This document shows positions 16,914 through 26,246 of a stretch of 64,000 bases of DNA, piece after piece. Both the position numbers and the translations under genes were made by a program. The stretch's first letter is position 1, and every line of letters starts with the position of its first letter. The notes below the pieces were generated by a model. That model was not told the origin of the DNA and did not search any database. It worked only from the letters and a program-made list of their open reading frames with translations. The DNA is from Nocardia cyriacigeorgica GUH-2. GTDB taxonomy: Bacteria; Actinomycetota; Actinomycetes; Mycobacteriales; Mycobacteriaceae. Location of the stretch: positions 4,154,001 through 4,218,000 of the forward strand of contig NC_016887.1 of NCBI RefSeq assembly GCF_000284035.1. Reading direction: 5' to 3'.

Positions 16914-17350
16914 GCATGACCGAATCCGAACGCCGCGCCCTGCTCGACGCACTCGGCGCCGAACACGCCGCCGTCTACGCCTACGGCCTGATCGCGGCCT
17001 ACGCCTCCCCCGAACGCGACCAGGTGGTGGCCGAGCACACCGCCGCCCACCGGGCCCGGCGCGACAGCACCATCGATGCGATCGAGGCGGCGGGTATCAC
17101 CGCACCCCCGCCGGATGCCGCCTACACCATGCCGTTCCCGGTGACCGATCCGGTCGCCGCCGCGCGCCTGGCCGCCACCGTGGAGTCCGATACCGCCGCG
17201 GCGTGGCGTTCGGTGGTCGAACAGGGTGAGTCGGAGGCCGTGCGCCGCATGGGGGTGGATGCGCTCACCGAATGCGCGCTGCGCCTTACGGTCTGGCAGT
17301 CCATTCTCGGTATGTCGCCGCCGACGACAGCGTTCCCCGGTCAGCCGTAG
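16910..17350 (+). CDS. Ferritin-like domain protein, DUF4439
   Basis: A 146-aa helical protein with DUF4439 features: an EHAAVYAYG segment and an EHTAAHRARRD segment that supply Glu/His residues in a ferritin-like arrangement. It corresponds by position to Rv2844. The ATG overlaps the lipoprotein stop by 4 bp, so the two products are probably made in equal amounts and may act together at the membrane. No enzymatic role is established. Confidence 0.85.
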   Translation: MSMTESERRALLDALGAEHAAVYAYGLIAAYASPERDQVVAEHTAAHRARRDSTIDAIEAAGITAPPPDAAYTMPFPVTDPVAAARLAATVESDTAAAWRSVVEQGESEAVRRMGVDALTECALRLTVWQSILGMSPPTTAFPGQP

Positions 17351-17355
17351 CCCCG

Positions 17356-18186
17356 TCAGCGTCCCGGGGCGGGCTGGACTCCGAAAACGGCGGCGTTGTC
17401 CTTCGCCCATTGGGCGAAGGTGATGGCGGGACGGCCGGTGAGCTGTTCGACACTCTCGGTCGGGGCGGTCGGGTTCTCCTCACCGCCGCCGAGCACGTTG
17501 TCGACATACCATTCGGCGGTATCGCCCATGCTCGGCGTCAGCGCCACCACCGCTTCGTCGCGGGAGACCTGGCGGAACTCGATGTCCCGCCCCAGTGCTA
17601 TGCCGAGCTGACGCACCAACTCTCGCCTGGTCAGGATTTCGGGGCCGGCCAGCCAGTGCGCCTTGCCGATATGGGCATCGGGTTCCAGTAGCGCGACCGC
17701 GGCGACGGCGGCGATATCGTCCATCGCGATCGGCGCACTGGCGATATCGGGATACGGTTCCCGCACGGCGCCGGTATCGCGGATCTGCTGGGCCCAGGTC
17801 AGGGTGTTTTCCATGAAGTCACCGGGCCACAGATGCGTCCAGGCCGTGCCACTGGCCTCGACCGCGGCGGTCACACTCCCCCACCAGCTCTCCGGTTCGC
17901 CGGACAGATCGACCACGTGTCGCACGCCCGCCGCCCGCGCGAGCTCCAGCACCTCGCCGACGGTCTCGGCGGCCGGTGCGAGGTACAGGCTGTCCACACC
18001 CTCCAGAGCGGCGGGCAAGGTCTCGATCCGCCGCAGATATCCGTGCGCCACTTCGACTTCCGGAGGCAAGGCGGCCTTGGCCGGGTTGGTGGTCAGGGCG
18101 CGCACCCCTGTCGCTCCCCGTGTCAGTAGGTGATCCACGACCTTCCGGCCGATATTGCCCGTCGCACCGGTCACCAGGATCGTCAC
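17356..18186 (-). CDS. NmrA-like NAD(P)-binding oxidoreductase
   Basis: A 276-aa atypical short-chain dehydrogenase with an N-terminal dinucleotide-binding motif TGATGNIGRKV. The catalytic Tyr-x-x-x-Lys of classical SDRs is not evident, which fits NmrA/HSCARG-type redox sensors or quinone-reductase-like proteins. It ends 5 bp from the convergent DUF4439 gene. It interrupts the mycobacterial order in which proS follows the Rv2844-like gene. Confidence 0.8.
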   Translation of the reverse strand: MTILVTGATGNIGRKVVDHLLTRGATGVRALTTNPAKAALPPEVEVAHGYLRRIETLPAALEGVDSLYLAPAAETVGEVLELARAAGVRHVVDLSGEPESWWGSVTAAVEASGTAWTHLWPGDFMENTLTWAQQIRDTGAVREPYPDIASAPIAMDDIAAVAAVALLEPDAHIGKAHWLAGPEILTRRELVRQLGIALGRDIEFRQVSRDEAVVALTPSMGDTAEWYVDNVLGGGEENPTAPTESVEQLTGRPAITFAQWAKDNAAVFGVQPAPGR

Positions 18187-18275
18187 CGCATGTCCTCCCT
18201 GATCGAATGAGCCCGCTCAGCCATTCTTGCCAGGGTTCACCGGCACGCGCACATGGCAATTTTCCCGCGGCCATG

Positions 18276-18312
18276 AGCACGCCCCGCCTGGTATCGCTGG
18301 GCGGGGCGTGCT
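18276..18312 (-). terminator. Terminator hairpin after the acyl-CoA dehydrogenase gene
   Basis: AGCACGCCCCGCC (18276-18288) and GGCGGGGCGTGCT (18300-18312) form a perfect 13-bp stem. It lies 78 bp after the stop of the gene ending at 18390 and before the NmrA-like gene. Confidence 0.65.
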
Positions 18313-18389
18313 GAGGCGGCGTTCGGGTGCCGGCCGTTCCGGATTCGCGGGAACCTCGCCGACGAAACGCGGTCAGGAAGCCGGTGCGG

Positions 18390-20150
18390 TCAGGGATGCA
18401 TCGCGTAGGCGCCGTCGTAGGAGGCGACCTCGCTCCATACCCGGTCGAAGCGGTCCCGGTCGGCCGCCGGGGTGCGCAGTGCGCCGAGGGCCCACTGCTG
18501 CTGGGCTTCGGTGGCAGAGGGCTTGCCGTAGAGGGTGGTGGCGTAGGTGTTGAAGTCGCGGATCTGGAAATCGAAGATCTGGGCCAGCAGATCGGGGTTC
18601 AGGCCGGTGATGGCGGCCTGCTCGAGGATCAGCTGTCCGTAGACCACCAGCGAGAACAGGTGGCCGACGGTGAGCATGAAGTCCAGGTCACGCTGCTGAT
18701 CGGCGTCGGGGGCCGCGGTGGTGAGCAGGGTGCGCAGGGCCTGGGCCTGCTCGTAGAAGCGGGCGACATTGGCGATGTCGGTGTGCTTGTCGTAGACCTG
18801 GGTCCAGTCGGCGAACTGCACCTTGCCCGCACCGCGCGCCGGGCCCTGATGCCAGAAGAACTCGTCGTCGGCGGCATCGAGGCGGGTGCCGATCTCCGGA
18901 TAGTCCTTCGGGTTGAACAGGTAGTTCGGCATGAACTTCAGGATCTGGCCGACATTGACGTGCACGGTGCCCTCGAGCCGGGGCAGGGTGTTGATCAGCC
19001 GGGCGACCTGCGCGAAGTAGGTGTTCTTCTCGAAACCCTTGGCCGCCAGCACATCCAGCAGCAGCGTCATCACGACCTCGCCCTCGGAGGTCACCTTCGA
19101 CTTGGTCATCGGGTTGAACAGCAGGTAGCGGCGGTCGTCGAGGCTCGCGCTGCGGAAGTAGTCGACGGCGCGGTCGCTGAACAGCTTCATCGCCACGATG
19201 CGGGCGTAGGCGTCGACGAAATTGGTGCGCACATGCGGGAAGTCGGTGACCGGGTTGCCGTAGAGGATCCGGTTGTTGGCGTGGGTGATCGCCTCGTAGA
19301 ACGAATGCTCGACCATGCCGATGCCGCCGTGGCACAGGTTGAATTTGCCCACGTTGACGGTGTTGAGCGCGGCGCTGAAGGCTTCCGGCCCGGTGTGCAG
19401 GATGTCCTCGGCACGCACCGGGTAGTTCTCCAGCCGGAAGGTGCTCACATACATCTGCTGGCGCACCACATTGCCGAGCAGGTGGTAGTTCTCGTGCCTG
19501 CTGTCGGCGGCGAACCAGACGTAGCCGTCGGCGCCGTCGATGTCGGCGCGCCGGGAGAACACCGAGACCATGCTCGCGACATTGCCGTTGCCGATGTAGT
19601 ACTTCTCGCCATTGGCGCGGAACAGGATGCCGGCCTCGGCGTCGGCGCTGCCCGGCTCGGTCGGGGTGAGCACCAGATCGGTGTTGTAGATGTCGGCGCC
19701 GTGTTCGCGCTCGGACAGCCCGAACGCCATCACCTCACCGGCGTCCAGATCGCGGGCCGCGCGCTGCTTGGCGGCCTCGTTGTCGCTCTGCCAGATCGGG
19801 CCGAGACCGAGGATGGTGACCTGTTCGGCGTACCAGTAGGCCAGGCCGTAGAAACCGAAGATCTCCGACAGCGCGGCATTGCGGGCGGCGTCCCAGCGGC
19901 GGTTCGGGTCGCCGTCGGCGTAGGCCGACGGGGTGAGGAAGGTCGCGAACAGCTTCTCCCGCTTGACGAACTCCAGGAAGTCGGCGGTGAACACCGCGTC
20001 GTCGTCATCGGCCAGCAGCTGCTTCTTGCCACGCTGCTCGAACCAGTCGATGGTCGCCCGCAGCAGCCGACGCGTCTCGGCATCGAAATGCTGCGGATCG
20101 TAGGTGGCCGGGTTGAACAGCAGCGCGTCAGAGCTCGTCATGGCCGTCAA
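18390..20150 (-). CDS. Large acyl-CoA dehydrogenase family protein
   Basis: A 586-aa flavoprotein, longer than the roughly 380-aa classical enzymes, with an N-terminal extension and a long helical C-terminus as in acyl-CoA oxidase-like members. The FAD/substrate region reads AFGLSEREHGADIYNTDL followed by GEKYYIGNGN, matching the family's active-site loop. It should oxidise an acyl-CoA at the alpha-beta bond; chain length is unknown. It lies 47 bp downstream of the FAD dehydrogenase on the same strand. Confidence 0.85.
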   Translation of the reverse strand: MTAMTSSDALLFNPATYDPQHFDAETRRLLRATIDWFEQRGKKQLLADDDDAVFTADFLEFVKREKLFATFLTPSAYADGDPNRRWDAARNAALSEIFGFYGLAYWYAEQVTILGLGPIWQSDNEAAKQRAARDLDAGEVMAFGLSEREHGADIYNTDLVLTPTEPGSADAEAGILFRANGEKYYIGNGNVASMVSVFSRRADIDGADGYVWFAADSRHENYHLLGNVVRQQMYVSTFRLENYPVRAEDILHTGPEAFSAALNTVNVGKFNLCHGGIGMVEHSFYEAITHANNRILYGNPVTDFPHVRTNFVDAYARIVAMKLFSDRAVDYFRSASLDDRRYLLFNPMTKSKVTSEGEVVMTLLLDVLAAKGFEKNTYFAQVARLINTLPRLEGTVHVNVGQILKFMPNYLFNPKDYPEIGTRLDAADDEFFWHQGPARGAGKVQFADWTQVYDKHTDIANVARFYEQAQALRTLLTTAAPDADQQRDLDFMLTVGHLFSLVVYGQLILEQAAITGLNPDLLAQIFDFQIRDFNTYATTLYGKPSATEAQQQWALGALRTPAADRDRFDRVWSEVASYDGAYAMHP

Positions 20151-20197
20151 CCTACCAGTGGGTAGCCCACTTTCAGCGGCCTGACCAGCCCATTCCC

Positions 20198-21679
20198 TTA
20201 CGTAACCGTAGGTTCGCCGCTCAGCAGGCGGGGTTGCCGCCCGGGTGCCCCGGCGGCGCGGGCGGCGGCCTCCCGGCCCGCGACGCGGCCGAAGGCCAGG
20301 GCGTCGGCGATGTGGAATCCGCCGTCCTTGGCCCAGCTGTAGGTCGAGCTCACCTCACCGGCGGCATACAGGCCGTCGATCGCGTCGCCGGATACGTCGA
20401 GCACCCGGGATCGTCCATCACGGCGCGGGCCGCCGTTGCTCCACCCGAGCAGCGGCGCGACGTCGAGGACGTAGAAGGGGGGTTGCGATACCGGCGCGAG
20501 GGTCTTCGGGGCGCGGCCGAAGCTGTCGTCGCGACCGTATTCGCAGGCCTTGTTGTAGCGGGCGACGGTGCCCTCCAGTGTTGCCGGGTCGACGCCGATG
20601 AGGCCGGCGAGTTCGGCGATCGAATCCGCGCGCCGGATCAGGCCGCGCTCGATCTCGGCGCTGTTGTCGGCGCTCCAGGTGAAGTTCTCCATCAGCAGCT
20701 TCCAGCCCACCGGCAGCACCTCGCGGCTGGGGCTGAGCGGTCCGGCCGTGCGCATCCGCTCGTCGAAGATCAGGTGGAACGGGCGCAGCGGGAACAGTTC
20801 CAGCGCACCGTTGCGGTAGATGTGGCCGTGCCGGTTCTCGGCGGTTTCGTCGACGAACCGCCGCCCGTCCGGGCCCACGAACAGGTAGTGGTGGGCGGCC
20901 CACAGCGCGAGGAAGGCACCCGGCCCGTCGTCGATGCGCACGCCGGTGATCGTCATCATGTTGCCCATATGCCAGAGGTCGGCGCCGAGGCGCTGGGCCA
21001 TGCGGTGGCCGTCGCCGGTGCTGTGCGGCGATCCCCAGATCGGGGCATCGCTGAGCCCCAGGTAATCGCGGACCATCTCGGAGTTCGCGGCGAAACCGCC
21101 GGTCGCCAGCACCACCCCGCCCAGTGCGCGGATCCGCCGACCATCGGCGGTGCGCACCCCGGCCACCGCCCCGGACTCGGTGAGCAGTTCCTCGGCCGGC
21201 GTCGAGAACCGCACCTCGATGCCGCGTTCGGTGAGCGCGCCGAGCAGGAAGTCGTAGAGCAGGAAGTTGCCCATCCGCGCGCCGACGGTATCCATGCCCG
21301 CATAGCAGTCGCTGCCGTCGAGGCTCAGATATTCGGCCTCGGTGTGGTATTGCGCGCTCGGCCCCACCTCGGCACCCAGCGCGCGCAGCCACTCGGAGTT
21401 GAGCGCGGTTTCCCGCGCCCAGGTGGCGATGACGTCGTCGGCGACCGGGTAGGGCCCGCACAGCGATCGCAGGAAGACCTCGGCCCGCCGCGGATCACGA
21501 TTGATGAACCACCCCGCCCCGGAGACCCTGGTGTTGCCGCCCGCCGTCGCCGGATCCGCTTTCTCCAGCACCACGACCCGCGCACCCGCTGCCTGCGCAC
21601 TCAGCGCCGCGGCGGCCCCGGCCGCTCCGACCCCGAGGACCACCACGTCGAATTCCTCGTCGAACCGCACGGCACCCAT
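20198..21679 (-). CDS. FAD-dependent dehydrogenase, fumarate reductase/ketosteroid dehydrogenase family
   Basis: A 493-aa flavoprotein with an N-terminal Rossmann motif VVVLGVGAAGAAAAL followed by EKADPATAGGNTRVSG. The C-terminal FAD-binding segment is GLYAAGEVSSTYSWAKDGGFHIADALAFGR. This is the fumarate reductase/succinate dehydrogenase flavoprotein superfamily, which includes 3-ketosteroid-delta1-dehydrogenases. The ATG at 21679 is preceded by AAAGGAA. Its neighbour is a large acyl-CoA dehydrogenase, so a role in lipid or steroid-like degradation is plausible but unproven. Confidence 0.85.
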   Translation of the reverse strand: MGAVRFDEEFDVVVLGVGAAGAAAALSAQAAGARVVVLEKADPATAGGNTRVSGAGWFINRDPRRAEVFLRSLCGPYPVADDVIATWARETALNSEWLRALGAEVGPSAQYHTEAEYLSLDGSDCYAGMDTVGARMGNFLLYDFLLGALTERGIEVRFSTPAEELLTESGAVAGVRTADGRRIRALGGVVLATGGFAANSEMVRDYLGLSDAPIWGSPHSTGDGHRMAQRLGADLWHMGNMMTITGVRIDDGPGAFLALWAAHHYLFVGPDGRRFVDETAENRHGHIYRNGALELFPLRPFHLIFDERMRTAGPLSPSREVLPVGWKLLMENFTWSADNSAEIERGLIRRADSIAELAGLIGVDPATLEGTVARYNKACEYGRDDSFGRAPKTLAPVSQPPFYVLDVAPLLGWSNGGPRRDGRSRVLDVSGDAIDGLYAAGEVSSTYSWAKDGGFHIADALAFGRVAGREAAARAAGAPGRQPRLLSGEPTVT

Positions 21680-21845
21680 AGCGAATTCCTTTCCACAGCC
21701 GGTGGTCTCATCCCGAGTCCACGGGCCATGGTGCTGGGCGAGGCGACGGGTTGTCCCCGCGCATCCCTCTGAGCGGGAACTGCTGTGCCGGCTCGGCGAA
21801 CTCACACACCGCACATGGCCGACGCGGTGTGCTCCAGCTACGCCG

Positions 21846-21877
21846 ACGCCCCCGGTCCGAGTCGGAGCCGGGGGCGT
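21846..21877 (-). terminator. Terminator of proS
   Basis: ACGCCCCCGG (21846-21855) pairs with CCGGGGGCGT (21868-21877), and the inner TCCGA/TCGGA can pair further. It begins 16 nt after the proS stop on the minus strand. Confidence 0.7.
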
Positions 21878-21892
21878 AGGCAGTGCGTCATA

Positions 21893-23650
21893 TCAGCGAC
21901 GGATCTTGGCGAGCACCGCGTCTACGGCGGAATCGGCCGCGATCTCCTCCGATTCGCCGGTGAACCGGTTGCGCAGTTCGACCGTGCCGTCGGCCCAGCC
22001 GCGGCCGATGACGAGCACCCACGGCATGCCGAGCAGTTCGGCGTCCTTGAACTTCACGCCCGGCGAGGCGGTGCGGTCGTCGAACAGGACATCCAGGCCC
22101 TGCGCGTCGAGCCCGGCGACGACGGCCTCGGCGCCGTCGCGGGCGGCGGCGTCCTTGTTCGCGATGACGACGTGGATGTCGAACGGCGCGGCCGATGCGG
22201 GCCAGCGCAGGCCCTTGTCGTCGTGCTGCTGTTCGGCGATCACCGCGACCATGCGGGAGACGCCGATGCCGTAGGAGCCCATGACCAGGCGTACCGGCTT
22301 GCCGTTCTCGCCCAGCACATCGACTTCGAAGGCGTCGGTGTACTTGTAGCCGAGCTGGAAGATGTGGCCGATCTCGATGCCGCGCGCCGAGACCAGGGTG
22401 CCGCGGCCGTCGGGCGAGGGGTCGCCGTCGCGCACCTCGGCGGCTTCGATGGTGCCGTCGGGGGTGAAGTCACGACCGGCCACCAGGCCGACCACATGCT
22501 TGCCCGGCTCGTCGGCGCCGGTGATCCACGCGGTGCCTGCCACCACGCGCGGGTCGACCAGGTAGCGGATGCCGTTGGCTTGCAGTGCCTTCGGACCGAT
22601 GTAGCCCTTGACCAGGAAGGGGTTGGCAGCGAAGTCGGCGTCGGTGAGCAGCTCGACCTCGGCCGGTTCCACCGAGGCACCCAGGCGCTTGTCGTCGACC
22701 TCGCGGTCGCCGGGGATGCCGACGCCGACGATCTCGGTCTTGCCGTCCGGGTGCCGCAGCTTGACCATGACGTTCTTGAGGGTGTCGGCCGCGGTGACCG
22801 GGCGGCCGTAGCGTTCGGCGAGGCCGGTGCCGTTGGCCCAGTCGACCAGGGTCGCGATGGTGGGGGTGTCGGGGGTGTCGTGGACGACGGCCTCCGGCAG
22901 TCCTTCGATGGGCAGCGGTTCGGGCGCGGGGGTGACCACGGCCTCCACGTTCGCGGCGTACCCGGACTCGGGGCAGCGCACGTAGGTGTCCTCACCGACG
23001 GGGCTGTCGGCCAGGAACTCCTCGGACGCGCTGCCGCCCATGGCGCCGGAGGTGGCGGCGACGATGACGTACTTGACGCCCAGCCGGCTGAAAATGCGCT
23101 GGTAGGCCTCACGGTGGGCGTTGTAGCTGGCCTTGAGGCCGTCCTCGTCGAGGTCGAAGGAGTAGGAGTCCTTCATGACGAATTCGCGCCCACGCAGGAT
23201 GCCGGCCCGCGGCCGCTCCTCGTCGCGGTACTTGTCCTGGATCTGGTAGAGCGTGACCGGCAGATCCTTGTAGGAGTTGTATTCGCCCTTGACGGTGAGT
23301 GCGAACAGCTCCTCATGGGTGGGGCCGAGCAGGTAGTCCGCGCCCTTGCGGTCCTTCAGCCGGAACAGCGCGTCGCCGTATTCGGTCCACCGGTTGGTGG
23401 TCTCGTAGGGATCGCGCGGCAACAGCGCGGGCAGCGAGATCTCCTGGGCGCCGATCGCGTCCATCTCCTCGCGCACCACCTGCTCCACCTTGCGCAGCAC
23501 CCGCAGGCCCAGCGGCAGCCACGAGTAGACGCCCGGGGCGACGCGGCGCACGTATCCGGCGCGCACCAATAGCTTGTGGCTCGGCACCTCGGCGTCGGCG
23601 GGATCGTCTCGCAGGGTGCGCAGGAACAGGCGGGAGAGGCGGGTGATCAC
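21893..23650 (-). CDS. proS: Prolyl-tRNA synthetase, bacterial type with editing insertion
   Basis: A 585-aa class II synthetase. Motif 2 is visible (YRDEERPRAGILRGREFVMKD, starting at the Tyr), and motif 3 ends GSYGIGVSRMVAVI. The roughly 180-residue INS editing domain is present between them (for example NVMVKLRHPDG and ASVEPAEVELLTDADF). The GTG at 23650 gives the standard N-terminus VITRLSRLF; the frame opens at 23773. It is placed next to an efpA-like gene in mycobacteria, whereas here an importer operon lies between. Confidence 0.95.
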   Translation of the reverse strand: MITRLSRLFLRTLRDDPADAEVPSHKLLVRAGYVRRVAPGVYSWLPLGLRVLRKVEQVVREEMDAIGAQEISLPALLPRDPYETTNRWTEYGDALFRLKDRKGADYLLGPTHEELFALTVKGEYNSYKDLPVTLYQIQDKYRDEERPRAGILRGREFVMKDSYSFDLDEDGLKASYNAHREAYQRIFSRLGVKYVIVAATSGAMGGSASEEFLADSPVGEDTYVRCPESGYAANVEAVVTPAPEPLPIEGLPEAVVHDTPDTPTIATLVDWANGTGLAERYGRPVTAADTLKNVMVKLRHPDGKTEIVGVGIPGDREVDDKRLGASVEPAEVELLTDADFAANPFLVKGYIGPKALQANGIRYLVDPRVVAGTAWITGADEPGKHVVGLVAGRDFTPDGTIEAAEVRDGDPSPDGRGTLVSARGIEIGHIFQLGYKYTDAFEVDVLGENGKPVRLVMGSYGIGVSRMVAVIAEQQHDDKGLRWPASAAPFDIHVVIANKDAAARDGAEAVVAGLDAQGLDVLFDDRTASPGVKFKDAELLGMPWVLVIGRGWADGTVELRNRFTGESEEIAADSAVDAVLAKIRR

Positions 23651-23975
23651 GGATGCACAGGGTAGTCGCTGGTCCACGGCCGATGACACCGGATTACCGG
23701 TTCGCGGCCCGGCGGTGATCCGCGCGGGCACCGAATCGATCTCGGCACACGAACAGGAAATTGAATTACCCATATCCGGAGACCGTCAAACTTTAGATCA
23801 CAAAAATATGAATTCCGCCATGCGAATTATGCGTGCTGAATATTGTTGAGGAGCCGCGATACCGGCACATATAACCACATAAAGGGCCGCTGACCTGCGG
23901 GGGTGTCGATAACTCGGTCCGCCCCGATCATCTCCGCGAAACGATGGCCAGCCACCCCTGTCGAAAGGTGAGGCA
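23651..23975. other. AT-rich divergent intergenic region between proS and ehuB
   Basis: 325 bp, with an AT-rich core around 23757-23850 that contrasts with the surrounding GC-rich DNA. It must carry the proS and ehuB promoters. A short 13-codon ORF starts at 23809 and ends at 23850, which could be a leader peptide. I see no convincing riboswitch fold. The ehuB ribosome site AAAGGTGAGG lies at its right end. Confidence 0.45.
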
Positions 23976-24863
23976 GTGGTCGACACACACCGGAGAATCA
24001 TTCGCTGGGCTGCGGCGTTCGCCGCGGCCGCGCTGTCGGCGGCGACGCTGGCCGGCTGCACCAAGACCGATACCGCCGGCGAGGGCGAGCTGCTGCGAAC
24101 GTTGCAGGACAGCGGCACCATCACCGTCGGCTTCGCCGGCGAGGCGCCGTACTCCTTCGAGCAGGACAAGCAGTTGACCGGCGCGACCGTCGCGCTACAC
24201 CGGGAGATCTTCAAGAATCTGGGCATCGACACCGTCGACGGCGTGCAGACCGAGTTCGGCGCGCTCATCCCCGGCTTGCAGGCCCGGCGCTTCGACGCGG
24301 TGAGCGCGGGCATGTCGATCCTGCCGCAGCGCTGTGAGCAGGCCGCGTTCAGCGAGCCCGAATTCATGTACACCACCGCGCTGATGGTGAAGTCCGGTAA
24401 CCCGCTGAACCTCACGGATATGCAGTCGGTCAAGGACAGCGGCGCGCGGATGGCCGCCATGACCGGCGCCATCGAATCCGATTACGCCGCCGCCCTCGGC
24501 ATCGACGCCATGCTGGTGCCCGGCCCGCAGGACGGGCTGGACGCGGTGACCTCCGGCCGCGCGGATGTGTTCGCGCTGACCGCGATCTCGTTGAACTGGT
24601 TGAAGAGCCACTCCCCCGGCGCCGACGTCGAGGTCACGCCGTCGTTCGTGGCGGTCATCGACGGCAAACCGCAGATCGGGGCGGGCGGCACCGTCTTCCG
24701 CACCGAGAATCCGGATCTGCTGGCCGCCTACAACGCCGAGTTGAAGAAGATCACCTCCGACAAGGAGCGGTACCTGGCGATCGTGGGGCCGTTCGGCTTC
24801 ACCGAGCGGGAGCTGCCCGACCCGAATCTGACCACCGAACAACTGTGCAAGGGCGAAGTCTGA
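23976..24863 (+). CDS. ehuB: Ectoine/hydroxyectoine ABC transporter substrate-binding lipoprotein
   Basis: A 295-aa family-3 solute-binding protein. The lipobox LAGC has Cys28. The mature part carries the amino-acid-binding-type motif TVGFAGEAPYSFEQDKQLTG. Together with the two permeases and ATPase downstream it has the ehuBCDA order. EhuB homologues bind ectoine and hydroxyectoine as compatible solutes or nutrients. The GTG follows a strong AAAGGTGAGG site. A polar amino acid importer is the alternative. Confidence 0.8.
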   Translation: MVDTHRRIIRWAAAFAAAALSAATLAGCTKTDTAGEGELLRTLQDSGTITVGFAGEAPYSFEQDKQLTGATVALHREIFKNLGIDTVDGVQTEFGALIPGLQARRFDAVSAGMSILPQRCEQAAFSEPEFMYTTALMVKSGNPLNLTDMQSVKDSGARMAAMTGAIESDYAAALGIDAMLVPGPQDGLDAVTSGRADVFALTAISLNWLKSHSPGADVEVTPSFVAVIDGKPQIGAGGTVFRTENPDLLAAYNAELKKITSDKERYLAIVGPFGFTERELPDPNLTTEQLCKGEV

Positions 24864-24879
24864 CCGAGCGGGCCGCGTC

Positions 24880-25602
24880 ATGAGCAATATGGACGCCTTG
24901 CGCGACGCCCTGCCCGGGATCTGGGACGGCATTCTCGTCACCTTGCAACTCACCCTGGGCGGCGCCGCGCTGGCCTTCCTGATCGCGCTGCTGCTCGGGA
25001 CCGTGGTGCGGGTGCGCAATCTCGCGCTGCGCGGCGCCTCGCGGGTACTGATCGAATTCTTTCGCGGCACCTCGCTGCTGGTGCAGATCTTCTGGTTGTT
25101 CTATGTGCTGCCGCTGTTCGGCTATCAGCTCGAGCCGGTGTTCTGCGGGATCCTGGCGCTGGGCCTCAATTACGGCGCCTACGGAGCCGAGGTGGTTCGC
25201 GGTGCGTTGAACGCGGTGCCGCGCACGCAGTGGGAGGCGGCGGTCGCGCTGAACTTCAGCCCGTGGCAGCGGTTGCACCGGGTGCTGTTCCCGCAGGCGT
25301 GGGCGCTGATGGTGCCGCCGCTGACGAACCTGCTGATCCACCTGCTCAAAGGCACCGCGGTGGCCTCCTACATCACGTTGCAGGACTTGACCTTCGAGAT
25401 CGGGAAGCTGCGCCAATCCACCGGTGACACCCTGTTCGCCTTCGGCGTCGGCCTGCTGATCTATTTCGTGCTGGCCTATGTGCTGACGGTGCTGATGAAC
25501 CTGGTGGAGACCCGCGCCAAGAGCAAGCTCGGCCGCGGGCCGACGCTGAAGGAAATGCTGCGGCTCGCCCCGGACGAGCCGGTCGAGGCGGTGGCGCGAT
25601 GA
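24880..25602 (+). CDS. ehuC: Ectoine-type ABC importer permease 1
   Basis: A 240-aa polar-amino-acid-type permease with five or so membrane helices and the inner-membrane coupling motif EVVRGALNAVPRTQWEAA near the middle. It contacts the ATPase through this loop. It starts 17 bp after ehuB and overlaps the second permease by 4 bp (ATGA). Confidence 0.82.
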   Translation: MSNMDALRDALPGIWDGILVTLQLTLGGAALAFLIALLLGTVVRVRNLALRGASRVLIEFFRGTSLLVQIFWLFYVLPLFGYQLEPVFCGILALGLNYGAYGAEVVRGALNAVPRTQWEAAVALNFSPWQRLHRVLFPQAWALMVPPLTNLLIHLLKGTAVASYITLQDLTFEIGKLRQSTGDTLFAFGVGLLIYFVLAYVLTVLMNLVETRAKSKLGRGPTLKEMLRLAPDEPVEAVAR

Positions 25603-26246
25603 CCGTCGAATGGAGTTGGGAGCGCGCCAGGGAATCGCTGCCGGTGCTGTGGGACGGATTCGAGATCACCCTGCTGGCCACCGTGATCGGTTTCGCGATC
25701 GCGGCGGTGATCGGGCTGGCCATCGCGATCGTGCGGCAGTCGTGTCCGCGCTGGGTGGCGGCGCCGGTGCACGCGGTGGCCGAATTCATCCGGCTCACAC
25801 CGCTGGTGGTGCAGTTGCTGTTCGCCTACAACCTGCTGCCGCAGTTCTCGGCGTTGCAGATCGGCATCACCGTGCTCGGCATCCACTATTCGAGCTATCT
25901 GGCCGAGGTCTACCGGGCCGGGATCGAGGCGGTGCCGGCCGGGCAGTGGGAGGCGGCGCGGGCGTTGTCGCTGCCGCCGTATCGCACCTGGCGGGCGGTG
26001 GTGCTGCCGCAGGCCATCCGCGCCAGTGTTCCGGCGCTGGGCACCAATGCGGTGTCGATGTTCAAGGACACCCCGTTCCTGTTCGCCATCTCGGTGGTCG
26101 AACTCGTCACCGCGGCCCAGCAGTTCGGCGCGCGTAACTTCCAATACCTGGAGCCGCTGACCTTGGCGGGCGTGTTCTTCCTCATCGCGAGCTACCCGAC
26201 GTCTGTGCTGATCAGAAGACTGGAGAAGCGCCTTGCCTACTACTGA
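25599..26246 (+). CDS. ehuD: Ectoine-type ABC importer permease 2
   Basis: A 215-aa second permease with the coupling loop EVYRAGIEAVPAGQWEAARAL. The 4-bp overlap with ehuC and 14-bp overlap with the ATPase gene indicate tight co-translation. The two permeases probably form a heterodimer in the cytoplasmic membrane. Confidence 0.82.
   Translation: MTVEWSWERARESLPVLWDGFEITLLATVIGFAIAAVIGLAIAIVRQSCPRWVAAPVHAVAEFIRLTPLVVQLLFAYNLLPQFSALQIGITVLGIHYSSYLAEVYRAGIEAVPAGQWEAARALSLPPYRTWRAVVLPQAIRASVPALGTNAVSMFKDTPFLFAISVVELVTAAQQFGARNFQYLEPLTLAGVFFLIASYPTSVLIRRLEKRLAYY

Noticed and set aside
18327..20165. A 612-codon plus-strand ORF opposite the acyl-CoA dehydrogenase
   Set aside because: Antisense shadow from third-position GC bias; the minus-strand gene has clear motifs.
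21785..23572. A 595-codon plus-strand ORF opposite proS
   Set aside because: Antisense shadow of a certain synthetase gene; no recognisable domain.
23651..23975. Riboswitch upstream of the importer
   Set aside because: I looked for known ligand-core patterns (for example c-di-AMP type) and could not build a convincing fold.
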